NCBI GenBank assembly: GCA_003222835.1
Contig: QHXE01000512.1
Span: 1 to 15,666 of the forward strand
Direction of reading: 5' to 3'
Length of the DNA: 15,666 nt
DNA from: Acidobacteriota bacterium
GTDB lineage: Bacteria; Acidobacteriota; Blastocatellia; Pyrinomonadales; Pyrinomonadaceae
Shown: positions 6,639-13,738 of the stretch, one piece after another
How positions within the stretch are numbered: the stretch's first letter is position 1
How the letters are laid out: every line of letters begins with the position of its first letter
The notes under the pieces: model-generated
Seen by the model: the letters and a program-made list of their open reading frames with translations, nothing else
Told to the model about the DNA's origin: nothing
The model's database searches: none
Translations under genes and position numbers: made by a program

Positions 6639-8204
6639 ATGAAACGGACGTTTACATTGCAGAAGGGCGTAGTGTGGCTCTCTTCGGCATCGGCAATCCT
6701 GGTTTTGGTTTCACTGGTTTTAGCGCCCTTCTGGCACACGTCGGCAACAAATGACGTCAAGGCAAGATCTCAACAGGAAACGGACGCAGCTAATCTGGCT
6801 CGCAGAATTGAAAGGGTCGAGACCGGATTGCTTCCACCCGCGGTGGTGAAGGGCGAGACGCCGGCAAAGATGAAGCTCGCGGATCGCATGCGATTTTATA
6901 AGACACCCGCGGTGAGCATTGCCTTGATTAACGACGGAAGGATCGAGTGGGCGCGCGGTTATGGCATGCTGGAGGCCGGAGGCAAAGAACAGATTACGCC
7001 GGAAACGCTGTTTCAAGCCGCCTCGATCAGCAAGTCACTAACGGCAATGCTGACGTTGCGTCTGGTAGAGCAAGGCAAGCTCGATCTTGATTCCGATGTT
7101 AATAAGCGACTGGTCTCATGGAAAGTCCCGGAGAACGAGTTCACAAAAGAGCAGAAGGTAACCGTTCGTCGTCTGCTGGCGCACACTGCGGGCGTAACGG
7201 TGCCGGGATTTCTCGGCTACCCGGCGGGCGAAGCTGTGCCTACCGTGCGGCAAATACTGGAAGGCGAGAAGCCGGCTAACTCCGCTCCTATTCGCGTCGA
7301 CATGACGCCTGGAGCCAAATTTCGTTACGCCGGTGGCGGCTATGTCATCTTGCAGCAACTGATGATGGATGTTAGCGGCAAGTCTTTTCCGGAATTGATG
7401 CAGAAGACGCTTCTGCAAAGACTAGGAATGACCCACAGCACTTTTCATCAACCGCTCTCGCCGGATCTCGCTTCCAGAGCGGCGGCGGGTCATCTGCCTA
7501 ATGGCCAGGAGATCAAAGGCAAGTGGTTTGTCCTGCCCGAACTTGCTCCCGCTGGTCTATGGACCACACCGACAGATTTGGCTCGCTTTGTGATTGAGGT
7601 GCAGAAATCAAGATTAGGGAGATCCAATAAGGCGCTCTCCGCGGCAAGTATCAAGCAGATGTTGACGATCGAGATTGATAACGTTGCCTTGGGCCTGCTT
7701 GTGGACGGGCAAGGCAACTCGGCACGATTCAGCTTTAGCGGCGCCAATGTTGGCTACAAATGCCGCATGTTGGGTTATATGAACTCTGGTCAGGGCGTCG
7801 TCGTGATGACGAACTCTGAAAATGGTGCAGAGCTAACGGTGGAGATTATTCGCAGTGTCGCGGCTGAATATGGCTGGCCCGATTTTCATCCACGAGAGAG
7901 AGTCGTCGTCAAAGTTGATCCCGGAACCTATGACTCCTATGTCGGTGAATATGAGATTGCTCCCGGATTCATTCTGGTGGTGACCAGAGAAGGAGACAAA
8001 TTGATGAGCCAGGCGATGCCCATTCCGCTCCCGCCGAGCGCAGCCGGTCAGCCGAAGTCAGAGATGTTTCCCGAGTCTGAAACCACATTCTTCGTGAAGG
8101 ATGCTGACGCTCAGTTCACTTTCGTCAAGAATGACAAAGGGCAAGTGATACAGGTGAACATCCAGCGTACTACGCGGCTGTATCAGGCTCGGAAGATTAA
8201 ATAG
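6639..8204 (+). CDS. Exported serine hydrolase, class C beta-lactamase-like
   Basis: This 521-residue protein has an N-terminal signal or anchor (basic MKRTFTLQK, then a hydrophobic stretch to about residue 35). The serine hydrolase domain (about 65-410) has the nucleophile motif SISK (S129, K132) in FQAASISKSLTAML and the second motif YAG (Y230) in place of YxN. At the third position, where the family has HxG or KTG, the sequence is FSG (366-368), so histidine is lost. A C-terminal beta-rich region (about 425-520, starting YDSYVGEYEI) resembles the DUF3471-type domain that accompanies such enzymes. Members cleave peptides or esters in the periplasm; true beta-lactamase activity is not implied. 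The ATG at 6639 is chosen over the upstream in-frame TTG at 6627 because a GGAGG lies five bases before it. It is probably separate from the padR pair (78-bp gap), though read-through is possible. Confidence 0.88.
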   Translation: MKRTFTLQKGVVWLSSASAILVLVSLVLAPFWHTSATNDVKARSQQETDAANLARRIERVETGLLPPAVVKGETPAKMKLADRMRFYKTPAVSIALINDGRIEWARGYGMLEAGGKEQITPETLFQAASISKSLTAMLTLRLVEQGKLDLDSDVNKRLVSWKVPENEFTKEQKVTVRRLLAHTAGVTVPGFLGYPAGEAVPTVRQILEGEKPANSAPIRVDMTPGAKFRYAGGGYVILQQLMMDVSGKSFPELMQKTLLQRLGMTHSTFHQPLSPDLASRAAAGHLPNGQEIKGKWFVLPELAPAGLWTTPTDLARFVIEVQKSRLGRSNKALSAASIKQMLTIEIDNVALGLLVDGQGNSARFSFSGANVGYKCRMLGYMNSGQGVVVMTNSENGAELTVEIIRSVAAEYGWPDFHPRERVVVKVDPGTYDSYVGEYEIAPGFILVVTREGDKLMSQAMPIPLPPSAAGQPKSEMFPESETTFFVKDADAQFTFVKNDKGQVIQVNIQRTTRLYQARKIK

Positions 8205-8306
8205 GCGCGAGGTCGAAACACCTTTCGTCGATAAGGAAATGAGTACTGATCGCGCGCCCGCGATGTTACTGGAGGGCAAATAAGCGTTTCTATGTTTGGT
8301 TAGGAT

Positions 8307-9173
8307 TCAAAGCGCCGCCGCGCCGGAAACGATTTCTATGATCTCGCGCGTGATCGCAGCCTGGCGCACGCGGTTCATGTTCAGCGTCAGCGAAGAAATC
8401 AACTCGCCGGCGTTCTTGGAAGCTGAATCCATCGCGGTCATGCGCGCTCCCTGCTCCGAGGCGATCGATTCCAGCAGGGCGCGAAAGATTTGAGTTTCAA
8501 CCAGACGAGGGAGCATGTGGCTGAAGATTTCGGCCGGCGGTTGTTCGAAGATGTAATCCCTGGCTTCGGCAGGCTGCTCTTCCGCGGTCGCGCGCGAGAT
8601 TGGTAGAAGCTGCTCGACCACTATTCGCTGGCTGAGCACGGACTTGAACTCGGCGAAGATGAGGAAGACTTTGTCGATCTCTTCATTATCCGTAAAGCGC
8701 TTAATGATATCGTGCGCCACATTCAGTGCTTCCTCAAATTCGACGCGACCCTTGCCAGTCAAACCCACGTATTCGCCCACGATTTCTCGACGCCGGCGAT
8801 AGAAGTCTCGGCCTTTTCGTCCGATGGTCACGAGTTCGATTTTCTTGTCTGCGTGCTCCTTAAGAAAAGCCTGGGTCGCTTTCAGCAGGTTGGCATTGAA
8901 GGCTCCACAAAGACCTTTGTCGGCCGTTACCAGGACGACCAGATAGCGTTCGTCACCGCGCGCATCGAGCAGTGGATGATGGAACTCTTCGGTCGTTTGC
9001 GCGGCCAGCTCGCTAAGCACTTCGCTCATCTTGTTGGCGAACGGACGGGCGTTGATGACGCGATCCTGCGCGCGCTTCAACTTCGCGGCAGAGACCATCT
9101 TCATCGCTTTGGTGATCTGCTGCGTGTTCTTGACCGACTTAATGCGCCGGCGAATGTCTAGGAGATTTGCCAT
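8307..9173 (-). CDS. atpG: ATP synthase F1 subunit gamma
   Basis: This 288-residue protein is the central rotor shaft of F1. Both ends show the coiled-coil helices that fill the alpha3beta3 ring: MANLLDIRRRIKSVKNTQQITKAMKMVSAAK at the N-terminus and MTAMDSASKNAGELISSLTLNMNRVRQAAITREIIEIVSGAAAL at the C-terminus. The Rossmann-like middle has LVVLVTADKGLCGAFN. The length matches the family. It is the last gene of the b'-b-delta-alpha-gamma cluster; beta and epsilon genes do not follow, and the next gene on this side is the convergent serine hydrolase. No Shine-Dalgarno is seen before the ATG at 9173. The 78-bp spacer from atpA is occupied by a palindromic repeat. Confidence 0.97.
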   Translation of the reverse strand: MANLLDIRRRIKSVKNTQQITKAMKMVSAAKLKRAQDRVINARPFANKMSEVLSELAAQTTEEFHHPLLDARGDERYLVVLVTADKGLCGAFNANLLKATQAFLKEHADKKIELVTIGRKGRDFYRRRREIVGEYVGLTGKGRVEFEEALNVAHDIIKRFTDNEEIDKVFLIFAEFKSVLSQRIVVEQLLPISRATAEEQPAEARDYIFEQPPAEIFSHMLPRLVETQIFRALLESIASEQGARMTAMDSASKNAGELISSLTLNMNRVRQAAITREIIEIVSGAAAL

Positions 9174-9188
9174 TCGAAATCAGTGAAG

Positions 9189-9244
9189 AGTAATGAGAAA
9201 TGCATGATAAGTTTTCTCATTACTCATGACGCATCACTCATCAC
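9189..9244. repeat. Palindromic repeat with heptamer array in the atpA-atpG spacer
   Basis: A perfect 12-bp inverted repeat (AGTAATGAGAAA at 9189-9200, TTTCTCATTACT at 9213-9224) encloses a 12-base loop. Its right side continues as four tandem 7-mers from 9217 to 9244: TCATTAC, TCATGAC, GCATCAC, TCATCAC. It fills the transcript between the atpA stop and the atpG start and would form a stable hairpin in the mRNA. Confidence 0.8.
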
Positions 9245-9251
9245 TTTGTTT

Positions 9252-10784
9252 TTATGCCGCGATCGCTCGCGCTTCTTCAGCCCAACGATCTTTGAAATCC
9301 TTCAGCGATTGATCGAGGTCTTTCTGAATCTCGTCGCTGATTGCTTTCTTCTCGCGCAGCGCTTGCAGAACGCCCGGATGTGAGTTTTCAATGAAACGCA
9401 CCAACTCTGCTTCGAACTTCTTAATACTCTCGACCGGCACATCGTCAACGTAGCCATTGGTGGCGGACCAGATGATCAGCACCTGCTTCTCGACATCCAT
9501 CGGCTGATACTGCGGCTGTTTGAGGATCTCTGTGAGCCGCTCGCCGCGCGCAAGTTGCGCCTGCGTGGCTTTGTCGAGATCCGATCCGAACTGCGCGAAC
9601 GCTGCCAGCTCGCGGTACTGAGCAAGGTCGAGCCGCAAACTTCCCGCGACTTGCTTCATCGCTTTGATCTGCGCCGCCCCCCCGACGCGCGAGACTGAGT
9701 TTCCGACATTGATCGCCGGACGAATACCGGCGTTGAAAAGGTCGCTTTCCAAAAAGATCTGCCCGTCCGTGATCGAGATTACGTTGGTCGGAATGTAAGC
9801 CGAGATGTCGCCCGCCTGTGTTTCGATCACCGGCAAACTCGTCAGCGATCCGCCGCCTTTCGCGTCCGAAAGCTTTGCCGCGCGCTCCAACAGACGCGAG
9901 TGCAGATAGAACACGTCGCCCGGATAAGCTTCACGGCCCGGCGGCCGTCTTAACAGCAGCGAAATCTCGCGATACGCCGCTGCTTGCTTGGATAGATCGT
10001 CGTAAATCGTCAACGCGTGCTGGCCGCGATCGCGGAAGTACTCGCCCATGGCCGCGCCTGAGTAGGGCGCTAGAAATTGCATCGCGGCCGGATCGGACGC
10101 GGTTGCTTTCACGACGATCGTGTAATCCATAGCGCCGAAATCCTGTAGCGTCTTCACGACTTGCGCCACGGTTGAAGCTTTCTGTCCGATCGCGATGTAG
10201 ATGCAAATTACGTCCTTGCCCCGTTGATTGATGATCGTATCCACCGCAATCGCAGTCTTGCCAGTCTGACGATCGCCAATGATCAGTTCGCGCTGGCCCC
10301 GGCCGATCGGCACCATTGAATCGATTGCTTTCAATCCGGTTGGGAGCGACTCCTTCACCGGCTGGCGATCGACGACTCCCGGCGCGATGCGCTCGACCGC
10401 GTTGTAATCTTCGGTAATGATCGGCCCGCGCTCGTCAACGGGATTTCCCAGCGCATCAACGACCCGGCCCACCAATGCCTGGCCGACGGGTACCTGCATG
10501 ATGCGGCCGGTGCGTTTTACGAGATCGCCTTCTTTAATTTTCTGAAAATCGCCGAAGAGCACGACGCCAACTTTGTCTTCTTCGAGATTGAGCGCCAGCC
10601 CGCGTACCTCATGTGGAAACTCGAGCAGCTCGCCGGCCATGACTTTCTCCAGACCATGAATCTCGGCGATGCCATCACCGACCTTGATCACGGTGCCGAC
10701 TTCCATGACGGTAACGCCCGCTTCAAAGTTCGCGATCTGCTGGCGAATGATTTCGTTAATTTCGTTTGCTTTGATTGGTTCCAT
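9252..10784 (-). CDS. atpA: ATP synthase F1 subunit alpha
   Basis: This 510-residue protein is the non-catalytic nucleotide-binding subunit of F1. In order it has the beta-barrel domain (about 25-95), the nucleotide-binding domain with Walker A GDRQTGKT (170-177, K176), YDDLSKQA in the Walker B region (261-268), the arginine-finger segment SVSRVGG (R366), and the C-terminal helical domain. The N-terminus, with [15 protein letters not shown], is the delta-binding helix. The length is slightly below the E. coli protein because a loop near residue 308 is shorter. The ATG at 10784 is preceded by only a weak GGAA, placed at the edge of a palindromic repeat. It lies between atpH (86-bp spacer) and atpG (78-bp spacer), both filled with hairpins, unlike the tightly packed genes upstream. 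Confidence 0.98.
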   Translation of the reverse strand: MEPIKANEINEIIRQQIANFEAGVTVMEVGTVIKVGDGIAEIHGLEKVMAGELLEFPHEVRGLALNLEEDKVGVVLFGDFQKIKEGDLVKRTGRIMQVPVGQALVGRVVDALGNPVDERGPIITEDYNAVERIAPGVVDRQPVKESLPTGLKAIDSMVPIGRGQRELIIGDRQTGKTAIAVDTIINQRGKDVICIYIAIGQKASTVAQVVKTLQDFGAMDYTIVVKATASDPAAMQFLAPYSGAAMGEYFRDRGQHALTIYDDLSKQAAAYREISLLLRRPPGREAYPGDVFYLHSRLLERAAKLSDAKGGGSLTSLPVIETQAGDISAYIPTNVISITDGQIFLESDLFNAGIRPAINVGNSVSRVGGAAQIKAMKQVAGSLRLDLAQYRELAAFAQFGSDLDKATQAQLARGERLTEILKQPQYQPMDVEKQVLIIWSATNGYVDDVPVESIKKFEAELVRFIENSHPGVLQALREKKAISDEIQKDLDQSLKDFKDRWAEEARAIAA

Positions 10785-10794
10785 ATGTCATTTC

Positions 10795-10869
10795 CGATTG
10801 CCCATTGCCGATTGCCAATTTTTTTGAACCGCCTTAAAATTGGCAATTGGCAATCGAAAATCGGCAATG
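10795..10869. repeat. Palindromic repeat built of ATTGCC heptamers in the atpH-atpA spacer
   Basis: The left arm (10795-10822) consists of 7-nt units ending in ATTGCC (cgattgc-ccattgc-cgattgc-caatttt); the right arm (10836-10869) is its imperfect inverse. A perfect 12-bp core pairs ATTGCCAATTTT (10811-10822) with AAAATTGGCAAT (10836-10847) across a 13-base loop. The element runs almost from the atpH stop to ten bases before the atpA start, so it sets the atpA leader. Confidence 0.8.
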
Positions 10870-10870
10870 T

Positions 10871-11410
10871 CTAGCCCGCCATTTTCTCCTTAATCTGCTG
10901 CAATTGATTTCGCACCGAGCCGTCGTACACTGTCGAGCCAATGCGCGTTACGATGCCGCCAATCAGTTCCGCGTCGGTAGCAAAATCCACGCGCACTTTC
11001 TTGCCGGTTAACCAGGTTAACGTCTCGTATAGCTTTTTCTGTGCGCTCTCGGGCACGGATCGTGCCGTGGTGACTGTGGCCGCGATCATGCCGGCACGTT
11101 CATCGAGCACGTCGGCGAACTTCCGATTGATTTCGCCAAGCTCCGTCAAGCGTTGATTTTGCAGCAGCACCTTTAAGAAGTTCACGGTTGTCTGGCGTGG
11201 CTTTACCCTTTCGATGAGTTTATTCAGTACGGCGCGCTTTTGATCCAGAGCGATCGTTGGATTGCGAAAGACTTCCTGAAGGTTCGTGTTCGACCGAAAC
11301 AATTGTTGCCAAGCATTCAGCTCTTCCTGCACCTCGCGCGCTTCGCCGCGTTCAACCACCACATCCGCGAGGGCCGAAGCATAGCGGCGCGCGATCATCT
11401 GTACACTCAT
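10871..11410 (-). CDS. atpH: ATP synthase F1 subunit delta
   Basis: This 179-residue protein is the peripheral-stalk subunit that fixes the b subunits to the top of F1. The N-terminal helical domain starts MSVQMIARRYASALADVV, the typical 'RRYA.AL' signature. The C-terminal part ends with DAELIGGIVTRIGSTVYDGSVRNQLQQIKEKM, the family's most conserved stretch. The length is as expected. Its ATG overlaps the stop of atpF as ATGA (4 bp), so it is translationally coupled to subunit b. No independent Shine-Dalgarno is needed or obvious. Confidence 0.96.
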   Translation of the reverse strand: MSVQMIARRYASALADVVVERGEAREVQEELNAWQQLFRSNTNLQEVFRNPTIALDQKRAVLNKLIERVKPRQTTVNFLKVLLQNQRLTELGEINRKFADVLDERAGMIAATVTTARSVPESAQKKLYETLTWLTGKKVRVDFATDAELIGGIVTRIGSTVYDGSVRNQLQQIKEKMAG

Positions 11411-11955
11411 TGCGCCGCGCCTCCCAGTTCTTCAATATTGCGCGTAATCAATCGCGTATCGTCTTCGGGTCGCATCTCGCGTCTAATCATTTCTTCGGCC
11501 AGGCGCACACTCTGCTCGGCGGTATAGCGGCGCAACTCGTTGCGGGCTGCTTTGCCGGCGCTTTCGATTTCTCGTTGCGCTTGATCTTTTAGCTTGACGA
11601 TGTCGGTTTCAGTCGAACGCGCGATGCGCTCGCGCTCTTGCTCGGCTTCGTGCTTAGACTGCTCTTTAATCGTCGCGACTTCGGAATCCAGCCGCGCAAA
11701 ACGCTCTTCGACTTCCTTTAGTTTCGCCATGGCTGCGTCGCGTTCTTGCCGCGCGCGGGCCAACTCGCTCTTGATATTTTCGCGCCGGCTCTTGAAAGCC
11801 TCGCCCAATTTCACTTTTTTGGTCAGAACATAAACCAGAGCCAAAACAAAGATTCCCAAATTTATAAACTTCCACAGTTCAAAGCCGGGATAATCCCACC
11901 ACCGCGGTTCCACCAAGGCGACAAGGAAGTGACTGATTGCAAAAGCGATTGTCAT
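11407..11955 (-). CDS. atpF: ATP synthase Fo subunit b
   Basis: This 182-residue protein is one arm of the peripheral stalk. It has one transmembrane helix near the N-terminus (about 27-45, LWKFINLGIFVLALVYVLT) followed by a long, highly charged coiled coil (about 50-165) rich in E, K, R and A that reaches up to subunit delta. The N-terminal extension with EPRWWDYPGFE before the helix is also common in these b subunits. It is preceded by a second b-type gene (b') four bases upstream and followed by the overlapping delta gene. The two b-type genes imply a heterodimeric stalk. No Shine-Dalgarno precedes the ATG at 11955; coupling to b' is likely. Confidence 0.93.
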   Translation of the reverse strand: MTIAFAISHFLVALVEPRWWDYPGFELWKFINLGIFVLALVYVLTKKVKLGEAFKSRRENIKSELARARQERDAAMAKLKEVEERFARLDSEVATIKEQSKHEAEQERERIARSTETDIVKLKDQAQREIESAGKAARNELRRYTAEQSVRLAEEMIRREMRPEDDTRLITRNIEELGGAAQ

Positions 11956-11959
11956 GAGT

Positions 11960-12439
11960 CTAGTTCAGATCCGCGCCCGTGAGCGGGCGACTGAGCACGC
12001 GCGCGCCAATCTCGCTGGCGATGCGACGCGACTCAGTTTCCAGAGTTCCCCGCGCTTCTTCGGCCTGACCTCGAATGCTTTCCTTCTCTTTGGCTGTTGA
12101 TTCGGCTATTTCCTTCCGCAATTGATGCAGCTTCTCCTGGCGCTCTTTCATTGCCGCGCTGCGCTGGCTCTCGGCAAACGAGTATGCTTCGCCGCGCGCC
12201 TGTCGCAATCGACGTTCATAGTCCGAGAGCTTTTCGTTGACGCTCTTAATAATCTCTTCCGCTTCGGTCAGTCGCCCCTTAGTCCTTTTCTCGCGCGCCT
12301 CCAGAATGCGGTTGATCGGTTTATAGAGAGTTGCATTCAGCACAAAGATCATTACCAGGATGATCAGAATATGAAGCAGCAAGGTGCCATCAGGCACAAG
12401 TTGAATCGAGTTTTCCGCAAAGCCGAGCGGCAACGTCAT
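11960..12439 (-). CDS. atpF': ATP synthase Fo subunit b' (second b-type subunit)
   Basis: This 159-residue protein has a single transmembrane helix (about 19-38, TLLLHILIILVMIFVLNATL) preceded by IQLVPDG, then YKPINRILEAREKRTKGRLTEAEE, the typical b/b' junction, and a coiled coil to the end. It differs clearly in sequence from the neighbouring subunit b, which supports a b/b' pair as in cyanobacteria, chloroplasts and alphaproteobacteria. It is the first gene of the cluster: upstream is a 266-bp divergent spacer and then rpmH, so the a and c genes that precede b' in cyanobacteria are elsewhere. The operon promoter must lie in that spacer, but no clear -35/-10 pair was found. No Shine-Dalgarno is seen before the ATG. 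Confidence 0.93.
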   Translation of the reverse strand: MTLPLGFAENSIQLVPDGTLLLHILIILVMIFVLNATLYKPINRILEAREKRTKGRLTEAEEIIKSVNEKLSDYERRLRQARGEAYSFAESQRSAAMKERQEKLHQLRKEIAESTAKEKESIRGQAEEARGTLETESRRIASEIGARVLSRPLTGADLN

Positions 12440-12483
12440 GATGATATTTTGAGCTGGGATTTTGATGTTTCAGACACGAATCT

Positions 12484-12541
12484 CGGATCTTTCATAAAAC
12501 TTGAATCTTAGATTCTTGAGATCCGGTCTTATAAGAAGACC
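12484..12541. repeat. Cluster of nested inverted repeats in the atp/rpmH divergent spacer
   Basis: Three symmetric pairs lie within 58 bp: CGGATCT (12484-12490) with AGATCCG (12519-12525); inside it GAATCT-T-AGATTC (12503-12515); and, adjacent, GGTCTT (12525-12530) with AAGACC (12536-12541). It lies 45-100 bp upstream of the b' start. It may be a degenerate repeat of the heptamer type (ttgaatc-ttagatt-cttgaga) or a regulatory site for the ATP synthase operon. Confidence 0.55.
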
Positions 12542-12643
12542 TGAAGATCGCTGATCCAGTACAGTGACCCAACCGCAACTGCACAAAAGCTTTGAAGGCT
12601 AACATGCGATTTTATTAGGCGTCAAGGAGCGTTGCGGCCTCCC

Positions 12644-12672
12644 TTGACATCGCTTTGCCGCGCCGCTACGCT
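12644..12672 (+). promoter_or_regulatory. Promoter of the rpmH-rnpA-yidD-yidC cluster
   Basis: TTGACA (12644-12649) and TACGCT (12667-12672) are spaced by exactly 17 bp. The predicted transcription start near 12679 leaves a leader of about 27 bases containing a GGGGGA about ten bases before the rpmH ATG. It is the best-formed promoter in the divergent spacer. Confidence 0.7.
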
Positions 12673-12705
12673 AAGTGTTTTCCTTGAACGGGGGAATTAT
12701 TATCT

Positions 12706-12852
12706 ATGCCTAAGCGGACCTTTCAACCGAACAATCGCCGCCGCGCCAAGACGCACGGATTTCGCGCGCGCATGGCCACTAAGAATGGCCGGCTGGTGCT
12801 CAAACGCCGCCGCGCCAAAGGCCGGAAGCGGCTCACTCCGGCGCATTACTAA
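12706..12852 (+). CDS. rpmH: 50S ribosomal protein L34
   Basis: This 48-residue, extremely basic protein reads [19 protein letters not shown] followed by [26 protein letters not shown]. It matches L34 over its full length: the conserved MPKRTFQPN start, the KTHGFRARM core and the GR..L..RRAKGRK.L end. L34 binds domain III of 23S rRNA and is among the smallest ribosomal proteins. The start is set by family agreement and a GGGGGA upstream. It leads the classic rpmH-rnpA-yidD-yidC block. A longer reading frame from 12632 in another phase runs through it, but is not real. Confidence 0.97.
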   Translation: MPKRTFQPNNRRRAKTHGFRARMATKNGRLVLKRRRAKGRKRLTPAHY

Positions 12853-12901
12853 ACTTTTGGTTGCCACTTTTAACGACGCGCCGGCGAAGATAAGTCAGAC
12901 G

Positions 12902-13258
12902 TTGCCGAAGCGGCGCCGGCTGCGCGCGCGGGCTGAATTTCAAAAGGTTTATGCCGGAGGGGAACGTTTTGACGGCCGCTTGCTGGCCGCCTTTTTACGT
13001 CGGAATGATTTGGCTGAGCATCGCGTCGGCGTAACGGCATCGAGCAAGGCGATTGGAAAATCGAACCAGCGCAATCGAGCAAAGCGCCTACTGCGCGAAC
13101 TGTTTCGGAGGAGCGCGAGTGAGCTTAAGCCTCTGAAAGAGAATTACGATTGGGTATTGAACGCGAAGCGCGCGCTGCTGGAGGCAAACGAAGAACTTCG
13201 CTTTCGCGAGTTTCGTAGGATTATTGAGCAAGTGGCGCAAGCCGAGCGGCGTAGCTGA
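12902..13258 (+). CDS. rnpA: Ribonuclease P protein component
   Basis: This 118-residue basic protein helps the RNase P RNA to cleave tRNA 5' leaders. Visible signatures are PKRRRLRARAEFQKVYAGGERF at the N-terminus, RVGVTASSKAIGKS in the middle and the RNR motif QRNRAKRLLRELFR, which contacts the RNA. The start is uncertain: no ATG is available. The TTG at 12902 fits the family's usual start just before 'LPKRRRLR'; the TTG at 12857, five bases after the rpmH stop, would add 15 residues and could be read by coupling. The frame is open further upstream through rpmH, but that part is spurious. Neither start has a good Shine-Dalgarno. Confidence 0.92.
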   Translation: MPKRRRLRARAEFQKVYAGGERFDGRLLAAFLRRNDLAEHRVGVTASSKAIGKSNQRNRAKRLLRELFRRSASELKPLKENYDWVLNAKRALLEANEELRFREFRRIIEQVAQAERRS

Positions 13259-13260
13259 CT

Positions 13261-13422
13261 CCCTCTCCTTTGGTAGAGGGCCGGCGTGAGGGCATAGCAG
13301 GGCAGGGTTAGAATTTTTTTACTCTTTTTACTCTTAGTAGCGTGGATGCTCGAGGAGAACATAACAAGGTGGATTGCCGTCGCGCTAAGCCCTCACCCTA
13401 ACCCTCTCCCAAAGGGAGAGGG
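13261..13422. repeat. Inverted pair of CCCTCTCC...GTGAGGG repeats in the rnpA-yidD spacer
   Basis: Two copies of the same element face each other: 13261-13292 (CCCTCTCCTTTGGTAGAGGG then a short link to GTGAGGG) and 13390-13422 on the opposite strand. Each is itself a hairpin, and together they enclose 97 bp that include two T-rich tttttactc units. The left copy starts two bases after the rnpA stop and may act as its terminator or 3' hairpin. The right copy ends nine bases before the yidD start and contains GGGAGAGGG, the apparent Shine-Dalgarno of yidD. Repeats of this type occur in intergenic regions of many bacteria. Confidence 0.8.
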
Positions 13423-13431
13423 AAACAAACA

Positions 13432-13650
13432 GTGTTTTCGATGCGTTTCATTTTGATTTCACTCGTGAAATTCTATCAAGCAGTAATCTCGCCGTGGCTG
13501 CCGCCTTCTTGCCGTTTTGTTCCGACTTGTTCTGAATATGCGCGCGAAGCGATTGAGCGTCACGGCGTGTTGCGGGGAGGTCGCATGTCCGTTTGGCGGC
13601 TGCTTCGTTGTCAACCGTTTTGCCCAGGCGGTTACGATCCGGTGAAATGA
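13432..13650 (+). CDS. yidD: Membrane protein insertion efficiency factor YidD
   Basis: This 72-residue protein has the full YidD pattern: [32 protein letters not shown], with the conserved CRF.PTCS cysteines, then [16 protein letters not shown] at the end. It is a small protein on the inner face of the membrane that aids YidC-dependent insertion. The GTG at 13432 is chosen because GGGAGAGGG lies nine bases upstream; the ATG at 13441, three codons later, matches the usual family start but would be 18 bases from that site. The gene sits between rnpA and yidC, its conserved position, with repeat-filled spacers on both sides. Confidence 0.94.
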   Translation: MFSMRFILISLVKFYQAVISPWLPPSCRFVPTCSEYAREAIERHGVLRGGRMSVWRLLRCQPFCPGGYDPVK

Positions 13651-13727
13651 ATGTCCGACAAACTTCAGTTTGTCGTGTGAATAGGCCGTCGAATGGCGGC
13701 AGCGACAATCTGAAGTTTGTCGGACAT
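13651..13727. repeat. Nested inverted repeat in the yidD-yidC spacer
   Basis: A perfect 18-bp inverted repeat, ATGTCCGACAAACTTCAG (13651-13668) and its complement (13710-13727), brackets 41 bases. The left arm overlaps a second palindrome, GACAAACT-TC-AGTTTGTC (13657-13674); the right arm has a weaker equivalent (13704-13721). It starts directly after the yidD stop and ends 11 bases before the yidC ATG, so it resembles an inserted REP/MITE-like unit. Confidence 0.85.
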
Positions 13728-13738
13728 CGAATATACGA

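Noticed and set aside
8205..8306. Bidirectional terminator between the convergent serine hydrolase and atpG genes
   Set aside because: There are GC-rich bits but no convincing stem followed by a T-run on either strand.
12440..12705. Replication origin near rpmH
   Set aside because: rpmH-rnpA often lies near dnaA and oriC, but no DnaA-box cluster (TTATCCACA-like) or dnaA gene was seen in the window.
12632..12900. Upstream extension of the rnpA reading frame across rpmH and its promoter
   Set aside because: It overlaps rpmH in a different phase and the extra residues resemble nothing in the RNase P protein family; the family homology starts near 12902.
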